53,499 nucleotides of DNA from a virus. Position numbers and translations under genes: made by a program. The notes beneath the pieces are model-generated. The model worked only from the letters and a program-made list of their open reading frames with translations, was not told the DNA's origin and did no database searches. The stretch lies in the IMG/VR virus record IMGVR_UViG_3300043772_002232, positions 1 through 53,499 of that record; one strand, 5' to 3'. Shown piece after piece: positions 22,700 through 30,896 of the stretch; the first letter of the stretch is position 1, and each line of letters begins with the position of its first letter.

Positions 22700-24325
22700 G
22701 TGAAAAAAATAATTTTCATACTATCATTCTTAATAAGTTGTGTCATTAATTCACAAGTTTCTTCCGTTTATACGTTTAGTGAAACTACAGGCACATATAC
22801 ACCAATAACAGGTGGGGTTCAGTTGGTAACAACTACTGGTGGTGTCACATCGTATGATACTGATGGTAGTAGTGTTACATTATCAAGTGGCTCACAATTT
22901 GTATTTAATGGTTCAACCATAACATCCGTTAATATGACCGCGGATGGGTCATTATGGTTAAATCCAACAACATCAACAACAGGAAATGGGGTTACTGGCC
23001 CAATCTCTTCAAATAGTGGTGCAGCGGGTGTAATTTCCGCTTTGGGTATGGATTTAAGAAGTACCGCAATAAGTTCACAACTCTATGAAAGAAGGTGGGA
23101 AGATTTAGGTTCAGAGGTAGTATTTCAATGGCAAAATTGTGCAAGGTATCTTCAAAGTAGTACGGAACGTTTTTCATTTCAAATTAGAATTGAAAAATCA
23201 ACTGGTAATATTAGAGTAGTTTATGGTAATATGACAACTATCGCCAATAGTACAACATATCAACCACAAGTTGGTTTAAGGGGTACAACCAACGCGGACT
23301 ACAACACAAGGAGATTGACAAACTCAGTTCCAGACGCTTCTCCAAATTGGGGAGCTCCTAACGGGACTACGGCCGGAACATCAAATGCACATACTTGTAG
23401 ATTCACCAGTAATGGTACTTGTTACCCAACATCAGGGTTAATTTTTATTTGGACATATACTGGTGCACCTAACAATAACGATTTTTGTTCAAATGCAACG
23501 ACAATAACTACACCATATTCGAGTGGTCTTGTTTCCACCATAGGTTCAACTTCTGATGTACCTACTAGTACGTCAAGTTGTGCCACTCAATCGAATAATG
23601 TTTGGTATAAAATAACGGGTACAGATAAGAATTTAATTGCTTCCACTTGTAATAATTCAACCAATTTTGATACGGAAATAAGAGTTTATACAGGTACTTG
23701 CGGGTCTTTGAATACTATGGTTGAGGTTGATTGTAATGATGATGAAGCGACTTGCACTTATAGTACCGTTCAATCCGTTGTAACTTGGTGTGCAACTAGT
23801 GGTGTTGATTATTACATTTCAGTTGGTTACTTCTCATCTACAGGTGGTACTGGTAATTTTATATTGTCAGTCACCGAAAATGGTGTTTGTGGTGTGGCAT
23901 TACCAATTGAGTTATTAGAATTTAGTGGTAAATTTATTGAAAATTATAACTTATTAAATTGGGTTACGACATTAGAAATTAATAACGATTTTTTCACAAT
24001 CGAAAGAAGTATTAATGGCTCTGATTGGGAATTTACCGATAATATTGATGGTTCCGGTAATAGTTCTATAAAAAAAGAATATAATTATAAAGATTATAAA
24101 TTTGTCGATAAACAAATAAATTACTACAGATTAAAACAAACCGATTATAACGGAAATTTTAAATACTTTAATGTCATCAGTATCGATAATACTAATTTAA
24201 AAAAACGTCAATTAATTAAAATGACTGATATTTTAGGTAGACCTGTTTCATCCGAATATGTGGGAATTATTTTCCTAATATATGACGATGGTAGTTATGA
24301 AAAAATAATTAAATTTATGAACTAA
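22700..24325 (+). CDS. Secreted T9SS-type surface protein
   Basis: 541 residues from GTG at 22700, with AGGA 9 nt upstream. The signal peptide is MKKIIFILSFLISCVINS. A Ser/Thr/Gly-rich beta region resembles Bacteroidetes lectin or adhesin domains, with a paired-Cys section at about 260-400. The end (ELLEFSGKF, NYYRLKQTDYNGNFKYFN, then ILGRPVSSEYVGIIFLIYDDG) closely follows the typical C-terminal region of flavobacterial proteins secreted by the type IX system. It would be exported by the host's machinery. Possible roles are receptor masking or adhesion. Confidence 0.8.
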   Translation: MKKIIFILSFLISCVINSQVSSVYTFSETTGTYTPITGGVQLVTTTGGVTSYDTDGSSVTLSSGSQFVFNGSTITSVNMTADGSLWLNPTTSTTGNGVTGPISSNSGAAGVISALGMDLRSTAISSQLYERRWEDLGSEVVFQWQNCARYLQSSTERFSFQIRIEKSTGNIRVVYGNMTTIANSTTYQPQVGLRGTTNADYNTRRLTNSVPDASPNWGAPNGTTAGTSNAHTCRFTSNGTCYPTSGLIFIWTYTGAPNNNDFCSNATTITTPYSSGLVSTIGSTSDVPTSTSSCATQSNNVWYKITGTDKNLIASTCNNSTNFDTEIRVYTGTCGSLNTMVEVDCNDDEATCTYSTVQSVVTWCATSGVDYYISVGYFSSTGGTGNFILSVTENGVCGVALPIELLEFSGKFIENYNLLNWVTTLEINNDFFTIERSINGSDWEFTDNIDGSGNSSIKKEYNYKDYKFVDKQINYYRLKQTDYNGNFKYFNVISIDNTNLKKRQLIKMTDILGRPVSSEYVGIIFLIYDDGSYEKIIKFMN

Positions 24326-24328
24326 TAT

Positions 24329-24454
24329 ATGTCAAAAAAAACCACAAAATATCAAAAAATAATTAAAGAGTGGAAAGATGCCACCACAAAAGAAATATGG
24401 GAAGGTATTAGAGATAGATGGGTTTCAGACGACACAGATTCATTTTACTATTAA
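24329..24454 (+). CDS. Small protein, 41 aa
   Basis: It reads MSKKTTKYQKIIKEWKDATT, then KEIWEGIRDRWVSDDTDSFYY. It starts 3 nt after the T9SS-type gene's stop and is followed by more small plus-strand genes. It is probably real because of its codon pattern and tight spacing. Not recognised. Confidence 0.5.
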   Translation: MSKKTTKYQKIIKEWKDATTKEIWEGIRDRWVSDDTDSFYY

Positions 24455-24484
24455 AAAATTATTTATTATCTTTATAAAAAAACT

Positions 24485-24670
24485 ATGGAAAATTTGTATA
24501 ACTACGTATTTTGGTACAATTCTTATCAAGAATTATGGTACGCAATCGAAACAACTAAGTACACCGAATTTATGTCGGGACATCTTAGAGATGAAAACAC
24601 TCTAACTTCAAATAAAATTGAGACTTTAATTGAGTTAATTAATAACCCGGCTCGTATACCTGAAGAATGA
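24485..24670 (+). CDS. Small protein, 61 aa
   Basis: It reads MENLYNYVFWYNSYQELWYA..., aromatic-rich, with a helical C-terminus. A TATTTAT box lies at 24460-24466. Its stop overlaps the next start (ATGA). The short frame in another phase at 24378 is a shadow. Not recognised. Confidence 0.6.
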   Translation: MENLYNYVFWYNSYQELWYAIETTKYTEFMSGHLRDENTLTSNKIETLIELINNPARIPEE

Positions 24671-24828
24671 TTTGGGATATTACAATATTAAAAAAAGTGG
24701 ATGACCATTTCATTGTTATGAATGTTAATGGTGATACTCATCTAATAAACCGAGACTCTTTGGATATCTTTTTAAGAAATGGAAGAGTCTCTAATGCAAA
24801 AGAATTTGGTTTCGATGATAAAAAATAG
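24667..24828 (+). CDS. Small protein, 53 aa
   Basis: It reads MIWDITILKKVDDHFIVMNV..., a compact beta-rich domain. It overlaps the previous gene by 4 nt and the next by 14 nt, so it is part of a translationally coupled set. Confidence 0.55.
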   Translation: MIWDITILKKVDDHFIVMNVNGDTHLINRDSLDIFLRNGRVSNAKEFGFDDKK

Positions 24829-25474
24829 AACCCCTTATGTTGGTAAAATAAAACTACTATTCGAAAAATATCCTCATTATACTTCATCGGATAGTTTATT
24901 AAATAAAGTTCATTTTGATATTGGTTTTATAAAATTAGTTAGTCGTATGTTTCCCAATAAAACTAAAGAGTCAGGTTGGGAAATAGATAAAAATAAAATA
25001 AACTTAATTAATAAAAACACCGGAGGATATATACGAAATTATATTCATAATGATTTTGTTTTAGAGAACTCTTTTTTGAGTGATGGGGGGATTTATGTTG
25101 GTGATATCGAAACAGGGTGGTGGTATTATAATAACAACTTCAAAGTTTGTGATGATTATCCAAAAGGAGTAGCTGAAGTTTGGAGGTTTGGTAAATTGGA
25201 AGGTTATTACGGATATACCCATAGGGGAGGTCAGACCTTTACTATTGGGGATAAATTATTTGACGAGAATTGGATACCTACTTTCGATGAGTTAGATGAA
25301 TATTGGATTGAATCATATGAACAATCGACAGGGATTGAAGTTAGGAATATTAACGATGAATTTTTAATTGAGATAGTTTCTTATATACCATTTAAGAAAA
25401 GAGGTTCTGTCACAATATCCAATTTTGAGGAATGTAAGCAATCCGCAATAAATATGTCAAAATATCTTTCTTAG
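24815..25474 (+). CDS. Hypothetical protein, 219 aa
   Basis: Not recognised. I chose ATG at 24815 (MIKNRTPYVGKIKLLF), which overlaps the previous gene by 14 nt, rather than 24779, which would overlap it by 50 nt. The middle is rich in Gly and aromatic residues (GGIYVGDIETGWWYYNNNF, VAEVWRFGKLEGYYGYTHR). The last part (SYIPFKKRGSVTISNFEEC) is mixed. Confidence 0.65.
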   Translation: MIKNRTPYVGKIKLLFEKYPHYTSSDSLLNKVHFDIGFIKLVSRMFPNKTKESGWEIDKNKINLINKNTGGYIRNYIHNDFVLENSFLSDGGIYVGDIETGWWYYNNNFKVCDDYPKGVAEVWRFGKLEGYYGYTHRGGQTFTIGDKLFDENWIPTFDELDEYWIESYEQSTGIEVRNINDEFLIEIVSYIPFKKRGSVTISNFEECKQSAINMSKYLS

Positions 25475-25475
25475 A

Positions 25476-25482
25476 TATTTAT
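25476..25482 (+). promoter_or_regulatory. TATTTAT box before small metallopeptidase gene
   Basis: TATTTAT 5 nt before ATG at 25488. It spans the preceding stop, with a second overlapping copy after it. Confidence 0.45.
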
Positions 25483-25487
25483 TATTT

Positions 25488-25877
25488 ATGAAGGTAACCA
25501 TAATTCATAAACAATCCGGAATTCCTGAAAAACAATATAAATTTTACGATAAGTTTATTGAGTTTTTACAGGAAGAAATTCCATTACGAGAAGATTTAAC
25601 AATTTTATTTATCTCTGAAAGATTTGGTAGTATGACAACAGGAAGTAGAGATGAAAAGGGTAGATTACGTATTCTAACTAAAAATAGAATAAATAGAGAT
25701 ATATTTAGAACTATCGCTCACGAATGGGTTCACGAAAATCAAATGAAGGTTTTAAAAAGAAAAAAAGGACCTGATATTGGTGGTCAAAATGAAGATGAGG
25801 CGAATGCCAAAGCCGGAAGTTTAATCAAGAAATTTGAAAAAAGACACCCAAATTTAGAAAAATTAATGTACGCCTAA
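25488..25877 (+). CDS. Small zinc metallopeptidase-like protein (HEWVH)
   Basis: 129 residues. IAHEWVHENQMKVL at about residues 84-98 gives HExxH, and GGQNEDEANAKAG (about 105-117) supplies an acidic third ligand, as in minimal zincins of phages. No signal peptide is present. It could be a cytoplasmic protease or an inactive metal-binding relative. It is untagged, unlike the zincin at 19834. Confidence 0.75.
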   Translation: MKVTIIHKQSGIPEKQYKFYDKFIEFLQEEIPLREDLTILFISERFGSMTTGSRDEKGRLRILTKNRINRDIFRTIAHEWVHENQMKVLKRKKGPDIGGQNEDEANAKAGSLIKKFEKRHPNLEKLMYA

Positions 25878-25899
25878 ATCAATAGACGTACAATTTAAT

Positions 25900-26331
25900 T
25901 TAAGCAATTCCGACCACTTCTAAATCAAAGATTAGTTTTTTACCCGCCAAAGGATGGTTAGCATCTACGATAACACTTTCATCTTTTACCTCAATTATTT
26001 TAACCATAATCGGTCCTTGAGGACCATTACCTTGTAAGGTATCACCAACTTTTGGATTTTCAGGTATTTGATTCTTAGGGACTTCAGCAGTCATCTCAAT
26101 CAAATACTCTCCATAAGCGTCAGAAGGATTAATTTCGATGGTCTTCTTCTCACCTTCAGTCATTTCCAAAAGACCATTTTCAAAACCAGGAATTAATTGC
26201 CCTTCACCGATTTTTGATTCCAAAGGATCTCTACCTTCAATCATAGAAGTATCGAAAATTGTTCCGTCTTCTAATCTACCTGTGTAATTCACCTTTACGG
26301 TGTCTCCATTTTTTATTTTTTTCATTTCCAT
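25900..26331 (-). CDS. FKBP-type peptidyl-prolyl isomerase, SlyD-like
   Basis: 143 residues. The FKBP core is split around an insert-in-flap domain: VKVNYTGRLEDGTIFDTS, GQLIPGFENGLLEMTEGEKKT, then the flap (NPSDAYGEYLIEMTAEVPKNQIP) and FDLEVVGIA. It lacks the His/Cys-rich metal tail of E. coli SlyD. It catalyses cis-trans proline isomerisation and has chaperone activity. With DnaK and the zinc-repeat protein, it is the third protein-folding gene in the window. Confidence 0.9.
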   Translation of the reverse strand: MEMKKIKNGDTVKVNYTGRLEDGTIFDTSMIEGRDPLESKIGEGQLIPGFENGLLEMTEGEKKTIEINPSDAYGEYLIEMTAEVPKNQIPENPKVGDTLQGNGPQGPIMVKIIEVKDESVIVDANHPLAGKKLIFDLEVVGIA

Positions 26332-26421
26332 CTTTTTAGATAATTATAATAATAATAAAAAGATAAATCAAATTGTTTTTTTAAAAATAAAATTTTTATT
26401 TTTGTATCAAATATTAAAGTT

Positions 26422-26592
26422 ATGTCTAACGAGAAACATTTAGAGGAAATTTTACACGAATTACACATTAGAGGTTTAATAAGTGTTTTTAATGAAAAGA
26501 TAAAAAATTTAGATTTTAAAGATGGTAGAGATAAATATTTTACCGAAGTTTTTAAAGTTTACGATGAAATTATAGCAACTCAAAAGAATTAA
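26422..26592 (+). CDS. Small helical protein, 56 aa
   Basis: It reads MSNEKHLEEILHELHIRGLI..., amphipathic helices throughout. A TATTTTTG promoter-like box lies about 14 nt upstream at 26399-26406. Its 3' end overlaps the convergent minus-strand gene by 23 nt. Not recognised. Confidence 0.55.
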   Translation: MSNEKHLEEILHELHIRGLISVFNEKIKNLDFKDGRDKYFTEVFKVYDEIIATQKN

Positions 26593-26842
26593 CTAACATA
26601 AATTTTTCTCCATAAAGACCAGTATATTTCCAAGATTCTTCCATAATATAATTAATACCATCATTCTGTATTAAATTAAAAGAATCTAAATCTTTAACGT
26701 GTAATGTACAATCTATGGAATAGTAATGTCCGTTTGTTGAGTATCTAACTTCATTTATGGTAACATATGAGCCAGGTCCGTATAATAGTTCAATATCTTC
26801 TTTATGAATATTATTTACCATTATCATCAAACACTTCTTCAT
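26570..26842 (-). CDS. Hypothetical protein, 90 aa
   Basis: It reads MKKCLMIMVNNIHKEDIELL... and includes TINEVRYSTNGHYYSIDCTL, a likely beta hairpin. It could also start at an internal ATG (MIMVNN). Convergent with the 56-residue gene. Not recognised. Confidence 0.6.
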   Translation of the reverse strand: MKKCLMIMVNNIHKEDIELLYGPGSYVTINEVRYSTNGHYYSIDCTLHVKDLDSFNLIQNDGINYIMEESWKYTGLYGEKFMLVNSFELL

Positions 26843-26886
26843 ATCTATAATTATAACGAAAAATGTTTATTATTTAAATGAATAGA

Positions 26887-26893
26887 TATTTAT
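26887..26893 (+). promoter_or_regulatory. TATTTAT box before tagged gene
   Basis: TATTTAT 5 nt before ATG at 26899. Confidence 0.5.
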
Positions 26894-26898
26894 AAATT

Positions 26899-27228
26899 AT
26901 GAAATTTATTATAACAGAATCACAAAATAATTTTCTATGGTTACTTAGAAGATTGCATGACCCTGAAATTAAAGACCATTTAACTGAAATAGTTGTTGAG
27001 GGTTTTGATTTCTATAGCCCTTGTGATTATAGTCTTGAAGAGTATGTAAATATAATTGTAGAAGGTTCGGCAGAAACATTCATTCTATCTTATGAAGATA
27101 AATTTACAGGTAAAGAAAATATAGATTCATTACGTCAATTTATAAAAGAATTCATAATTGATAATTATGACACTATCATATCTAAACATTACGATTTTAT
27201 AATAAACGAATTCGATGATTGCGTTTAA
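26899..27228 (+). CDS. Tagged protein, 109 aa (ITESQNN family)
   Basis: The tag is MKFIITESQNNFLWLLRR. The same opening (MKFIITESQNNRMWLLRRYD) occurs in the 92-residue protein at 38129, and the bodies share the layout of an acidic, aromatic-rich helical domain (SLEEYVNIIVEGS, FIKEFIIDNYDTIISKHYDF). The two are therefore distant paralogs. Function unknown. Confidence 0.7.
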   Translation: MKFIITESQNNFLWLLRRLHDPEIKDHLTEIVVEGFDFYSPCDYSLEEYVNIIVEGSAETFILSYEDKFTGKENIDSLRQFIKEFIIDNYDTIISKHYDFIINEFDDCV

Positions 27229-27337
27229 TTTACCATTATCCCCATATTTATAGATGGTAATATTAATATGATTTGATTTTTTTTAAAAATTAAATTAATA
27301 TTTGTTTATAATAAACCTACGATATATATAAAAACAT

Positions 27338-28051
27338 ATGGGAAAGGATATGAGAGACCTACTTGATGGGTATGGTAAAATATTAAACGAGTCCGACTAC
27401 ACTAGTCTTAAACGTAGATTATCGGGGGAATTATTTGCGGAAATTAAATCTCATCAAAAATCACAAATACAAGAAAGTTCACTTAATAGAATTTTACATC
27501 ACGTTAGTGAACACGATTGTGCGGTCATCACCGCTTTTAGAAAAAAATTAATTAATTGTGTGAATGGTGAAGAAAGTGAAAATGTTTTAAACATTAAAAC
27601 AAATAAAGGAAGAAATATCACTCTAAAATCCACATTATTGTATTTGGGTTATCAAGTTACTGAAGTTAAAGGTACTTATATCGAAAATTATATGCAAGAA
27701 AATGAAGTTGAGGTTAAAGAAGATAGTTTTTTTGTGGTTAACTCTGATGACAATCCTAAATTTTCTCAAGATATGTTTGATTTAGGTGAGTTATTTTGTC
27801 AAGATAGTGTGTTAATGTTCACAAATGGGGGTGGTAATAATTACTTGATAGGTACTAACAATTCCGATTTTCCTGGTTACGAACAAAAATCTCAATTAGG
27901 TAAGATTAAACCGGGAATGGAGGGTGAATTTATGACTAAAGTTGGTGGAAGACCTTTTATGACTGAAGATTTTAAAACTCTACAAATCAACACAAAAAAA
28001 TTAGTTACCGAAATCGGTAGACCAATTGCTCAACACATAAGAAAAAAATAA
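27338..28051 (+). CDS. Phage protein, 237 aa, possibly DUF3293-like
   Basis: The N-terminal 45 residues (MGKDMRDLLDGYGKILNESDY) are helical and contain an LNE site, a weak tag match. The centre (CAVITAFRKKLI, then LLYLGYQVTEVKGTYIENYM and EDSFFVVNSD) resembles the DUF3293 pattern of an N-terminal ITAF strand and later G...W/Y.E.SF. The C-terminus is basic. Family assignment is tentative. Confidence 0.6.
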   Translation: MGKDMRDLLDGYGKILNESDYTSLKRRLSGELFAEIKSHQKSQIQESSLNRILHHVSEHDCAVITAFRKKLINCVNGEESENVLNIKTNKGRNITLKSTLLYLGYQVTEVKGTYIENYMQENEVEVKEDSFFVVNSDDNPKFSQDMFDLGELFCQDSVLMFTNGGGNNYLIGTNNSDFPGYEQKSQLGKIKPGMEGEFMTKVGGRPFMTEDFKTLQINTKKLVTEIGRPIAQHIRKK

Positions 28052-28093
28052 TTTTTTTATCATTTAAAATTTTGATTTTTCTAATTTATTTAC

Positions 28094-28101
28094 TAAATTT
28101 G
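28094..28101 (+). promoter_or_regulatory. TAnnTTTG promoter of 72-aa gene
   Basis: TAAATTTG, 4 nt (TTTT) before ATG at 28106. Predicts a leaderless transcript. Confidence 0.65.
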
Positions 28102-28105
28102 TTTT

Positions 28106-28324
28106 ATGGAATTTATAGAAATCAAAAACGAATTTAATTGGGTTATTAAAATCTTAAACTCAAGTAAGACTAAAGAACATATTTCGGCATCCGAAAAATT
28201 ATTTGAAAATTTTATAAAAAAATGGGATTTTGAAATATCGGACATTATGAAATTAAAATATCAAAACGAGTTTAATTTACTAAAAAACGATAAAATTTCA
28301 GATTTATTTTTACAAAAAGTTTAA
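28106..28324 (+). CDS. Small helical protein, 72 aa
   Basis: It reads MEFIEIKNEFNWVIKILNSS... and is helical with many Lys and aromatic residues. It has its own leaderless host-type promoter and is the first of four consecutive plus-strand genes each with that promoter type. Not recognised. Confidence 0.65.
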   Translation: MEFIEIKNEFNWVIKILNSSKTKEHISASEKLFENFIKKWDFEISDIMKLKYQNEFNLLKNDKISDLFLQKV

Positions 28325-28348
28325 TTTTTTTATTTCAGAAATAATTCG

Positions 28349-28356
28349 TATCTTTG
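28349..28356 (+). promoter_or_regulatory. TAnnTTTG promoter of 190-aa gene
   Basis: TATCTTTG, 4 nt (TATT) before ATG at 28361. Confidence 0.75.
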
Positions 28357-28360
28357 TATT

Positions 28361-28933
28361 ATGAAAAATTTAATAGAGAAAATAAAAAATAAAATAGAGT
28401 ATATCCCTCTTTGGTGGAATCACGAAGGTCGATACTATCATAAAGATTTTATTCGTGGTGTGAAAAACTTAATTAGATGGTTTCCGACTATTTGGAGAGA
28501 TAGGGATTGGGACGACTATTATATATGGGAACTAATGATGAAGAAAATTACCTTTCAAGCCAACTACATTGGTAAAAGAGATTTTCATACTCGAGCTAAA
28601 CGTGATGCTGAAATAATGATGACCTGTGTTAGGTTGATGGGTAAAGTTCGTGAAGAGCATTACCATATGGAGTATATGGATTATCACGAGTCAACATACG
28701 ATTTTGTTGATTGTGATACACCTGGACATAAACAATTAAAAATCACAGAAGTATCTGAAAACTTTGATGACTACTTCAAAAAATATTCAAGAACATATAA
28801 AAAGATTTTGAGTGAAAATCCCAATGAGTCAAAAAGTAGAATTGCGTCATTAATTTCTATGGAAAATCATAGAAAAGCAAAAAGAGTACTATTCAAATTA
28901 ATGGAGAATAATATAGAGGCTTGGTGGGATTAA
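28361..28933 (+). CDS. Conserved phage protein, 190 aa
   Basis: Rich in Trp, Tyr and His: LWWNHEGRYYHKDF, IRWFPTIWRDRDWDDYYIW and REEHYHMEYMDYHES. The WFPxIWxDRDWD segment is a signature I recognise from phage proteins of unknown function. The C-terminal part is a charged helix that includes ILSENPNESKSRIASL. Start fixed by the promoter 4 nt upstream. Confidence 0.7.
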   Translation: MKNLIEKIKNKIEYIPLWWNHEGRYYHKDFIRGVKNLIRWFPTIWRDRDWDDYYIWELMMKKITFQANYIGKRDFHTRAKRDAEIMMTCVRLMGKVREEHYHMEYMDYHESTYDFVDCDTPGHKQLKITEVSENFDDYFKKYSRTYKKILSENPNESKSRIASLISMENHRKAKRVLFKLMENNIEAWWD

Positions 28934-28957
28934 TTTGGCAAATTAAAATAAATTTTG

Positions 28958-28965
28958 TATCTTCG
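28958..28965 (+). promoter_or_regulatory. TAnnTTTG-like promoter of 68-aa gene
   Basis: TATCTTCG, one mismatch, with TTTG at 28934-28937 (20-bp gap) and 4 nt (TACT) to ATG at 28970. Confidence 0.65.
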
Positions 28966-28969
28966 TACT

Positions 28970-29176
28970 ATGATAATAAACATAACAACCTTGGATTTTT
29001 TTACAATTAAACGTACTGTAGAATTTATTAAATCTCAACCTGATTATGATAATCAAGGGGTTAGAAAATACGTTTTCGATAGAGCTAAAGAATTAGGTAT
29101 TTCTATTAGGGAGTGTATTGATGATTTACAAATATCTGCAATTGATTTATATGTTGACAAAAATTTTGTAAATTAA
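28970..29176 (+). CDS. Small protein, 68 aa
   Basis: It reads MIINITTLDFFTIKRTVEFI... The upstream in-frame ATG at 28955 lies inside the promoter, so I start at 28970. Mixed alpha/beta with a likely helix-turn-helix-like middle (RKYVFDRAKELGISIRECID), which could bind DNA, but this is weak. Leaderless. Confidence 0.65.
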   Translation: MIINITTLDFFTIKRTVEFIKSQPDYDNQGVRKYVFDRAKELGISIRECIDDLQISAIDLYVDKNFVN

Positions 29177-29187
29177 AATAAATTACG

Positions 29188-29195
29188 TATCTTTG
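29188..29195 (+). promoter_or_regulatory. TAnnTTTG promoter of metallophosphatase gene
   Basis: TATCTTTG with TTTG at 29165-29168 and 4 nt (TATT) to ATG at 29200. Confidence 0.75.
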
Positions 29196-29199
29196 TATT

Positions 29200-29889
29200 A
29201 TGAAAATCACATTTATATCCGACACTCACAATAAACACAATCAGATAACCAAAGATTTACCAGGTGGTGATTTGTTGATTCATGCTGGTGATATATCTTC
29301 GATGGGATATAAACACGAAATTCAACAATTTTGTAAGTGGTTTAATGGTTTAGATAATTACACTAATAAAATCTTTATCGCTGGTAATCACGATTGGGGA
29401 TTTCAAGACAACCCAGAACAAACCAAAGAAATTTTAGATTTCTATAAGAATATTACTTACCTACAAGACCAAATCGATATGATTGGTGAAAATACTGAAG
29501 ATATGATTAAGGTATGGGGTAGTCCTTGGCAACCTGAATTTTATAATTGGGCTTTCAATCTACCTCGTAATGGTGAGGAACTAAAAGGTAAATGGGATTT
29601 GATTCCTAATGATATTGATATTCTAATAACACACGGACCTGCTTGGGGTTATGTTGATAAAATTTTTGGTAGTCAAACTCCGTTAGGTTGTGAACTACTG
29701 ACCACAAAAATAAAGGAAATAAAACCAAAAATTCACGTTTGCGGACATATCCATAGCGCTCGTGGTTATGTTTTCGATGGTGACACACATTTCATTAATG
29801 CGTCTGTGTTAAACGAAAGTTACTTCTACGATAACAAACCTTTAAGTGTGGAATGGAATCCAAAAACAAACGAAATGGAGTTCCTGTAA
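29200..29889 (+). CDS. Calcineurin-type metallophosphoesterase
   Basis: 229 residues. Ordered metal-binding motifs are SDTHNKH (residues 7-13), HAGDIS, AGNHDW, ITHGPAWG and CGHIHSARG, all intact. The spacing matches the family of small cytoplasmic phosphoesterases related to human MPPED proteins. The substrate is probably a nucleotide or phosphodiester. Leaderless promoter upstream and strong terminator downstream make it monocistronic. Confidence 0.9.
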   Translation: MKITFISDTHNKHNQITKDLPGGDLLIHAGDISSMGYKHEIQQFCKWFNGLDNYTNKIFIAGNHDWGFQDNPEQTKEILDFYKNITYLQDQIDMIGENTEDMIKVWGSPWQPEFYNWAFNLPRNGEELKGKWDLIPNDIDILITHGPAWGYVDKIFGSQTPLGCELLTTKIKEIKPKIHVCGHIHSARGYVFDGDTHFINASVLNESYFYDNKPLSVEWNPKTNEMEFL

Positions 29890-29892
29890 AGA

Positions 29893-29922
29893 AAAAAACC
29901 CCTCTATTTGGAGGGGTTTTTT
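29893..29922. terminator. Bidirectional terminator between metallophosphatase and endolysin
   Basis: CCCCTC-TATTTG-GAGGGG, flanked by A7 and T6. Works for the plus gene ending at 29889 and the minus gene ending at 29924. Confidence 0.9.
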
Positions 29923-29923
29923 A

Positions 29924-30520
29924 TTAAGACAATAATTTATAATATTCTTTAAAGTGTTTTATCCTGTCGGCAAGACCTATATTACCACCATTAACTCTTT
30001 TTGTTACTTGAGTTACCACATCATCAGTTGCTCCTTTATCGCAAATCGTCCATAACTTATTACTATCAAAGAAAAAGGCTGCGGATGATAACGGATATTT
30101 GGTCGCAACTAAATCAGGATTAGATGTACAATCTTCACCAATAAATTTTGTAAATTTTTCATAATTCACCTTTCCGGTTAATTGTATAAAACCTCTACCT
30201 CTAAATTTAAAGCCTTCCTTAGTTGTTTCATCACCATTACCCATTCTACTACCATACACTCTTGATGCAATTTTTTCGGGGTTTCTTGCGTAAGATTCCG
30301 CTAAATTACCAGGAAAGTATTTTGGAAAAATTTTCATAAGACCATCTTTAGAGTAATTTAGATTCTCAGACACCGCCTTAAAATTTCCTGATTCGTGAGC
30401 ACATTGCGATAAGAAGTGCGCTAATCTAAGATTAGAGTTTATATTAAATTTACTAATTGCATCGGGTAATTCCTTCATAACTGATTCAGGAATGTGACCT
30501 CTTAATTTTTCAATATTCAT
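29924..30520 (-). CDS. GH19 chitinase-like endolysin
   Basis: 198 residues. The lysozyme-like fold has a catalytic Glu in QCAHESGNFKAVSENLNYS (about residues 38-56), then KFRGRGFIQLTGKVNY at about residue 105, a hallmark of phage GH19 endolysins. No signal peptide, so it would need a holin. It is the only classical endolysin in the window. Two other peptidoglycan enzymes (SLT at 21076, M15 at 36842) attack different bonds. Confidence 0.92.
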   Translation of the reverse strand: MNIEKLRGHIPESVMKELPDAISKFNINSNLRLAHFLSQCAHESGNFKAVSENLNYSKDGLMKIFPKYFPGNLAESYARNPEKIASRVYGSRMGNGDETTKEGFKFRGRGFIQLTGKVNYEKFTKFIGEDCTSNPDLVATKYPLSSAAFFFDSNKLWTICDKGATDDVVTQVTKRVNGGNIGLADRIKHFKEYYKLLS

Positions 30521-30521
30521 T

Positions 30522-30896
30522 TTATAAATTTTTTAAATATTCACTTAATAAATTAATATCCCAAGATATTTCGTTTAATATTTCTACCACATTACTATCA
30601 TCTCTATTGTAATAAAATTTTTCAGGGTCTTTAATTTCTTTAATTAAATTAAAGAAATAATCCTGTTGTTTAACAGGTATATAATTTTTTAAAGTGTTAT
30701 ATAGATTCTCGGTTAATATTATTAATAAAGTACCTATACTATAGGGGTATTCATTTTTTTGGATTTTCTCCGTAACCTCAATATACAATAGAGAAATTAT
30801 TCTAAACAAATTAGATATTCTCTCCTTTAATTCAGTATTTTGACTTAAAAGACCTATAAATAATTCTTTTATAAAATTTATAATATCGGTCCACAT
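30522..30896 (-). CDS. Hypothetical protein, 124 aa
   Basis: Helical, with a hydrophobic N-terminus (MWTDIINFIKELFIGLLSQ) and segments such as ISLLYIEVTEKIQ. It lies 1 nt from both neighbours, between the endolysin gene and the tagged 322-residue gene. Next to the endolysin, an antiholin or membrane-active role is conceivable, but no true membrane helix is clear. Not recognised. Confidence 0.65.
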   Translation of the reverse strand: MWTDIINFIKELFIGLLSQNTELKERISNLFRIISLLYIEVTEKIQKNEYPYSIGTLLIILTENLYNTLKNYIPVKQQDYFFNLIKEIKDPEKFYYNRDDSNVVEILNEISWDINLLSEYLKNL

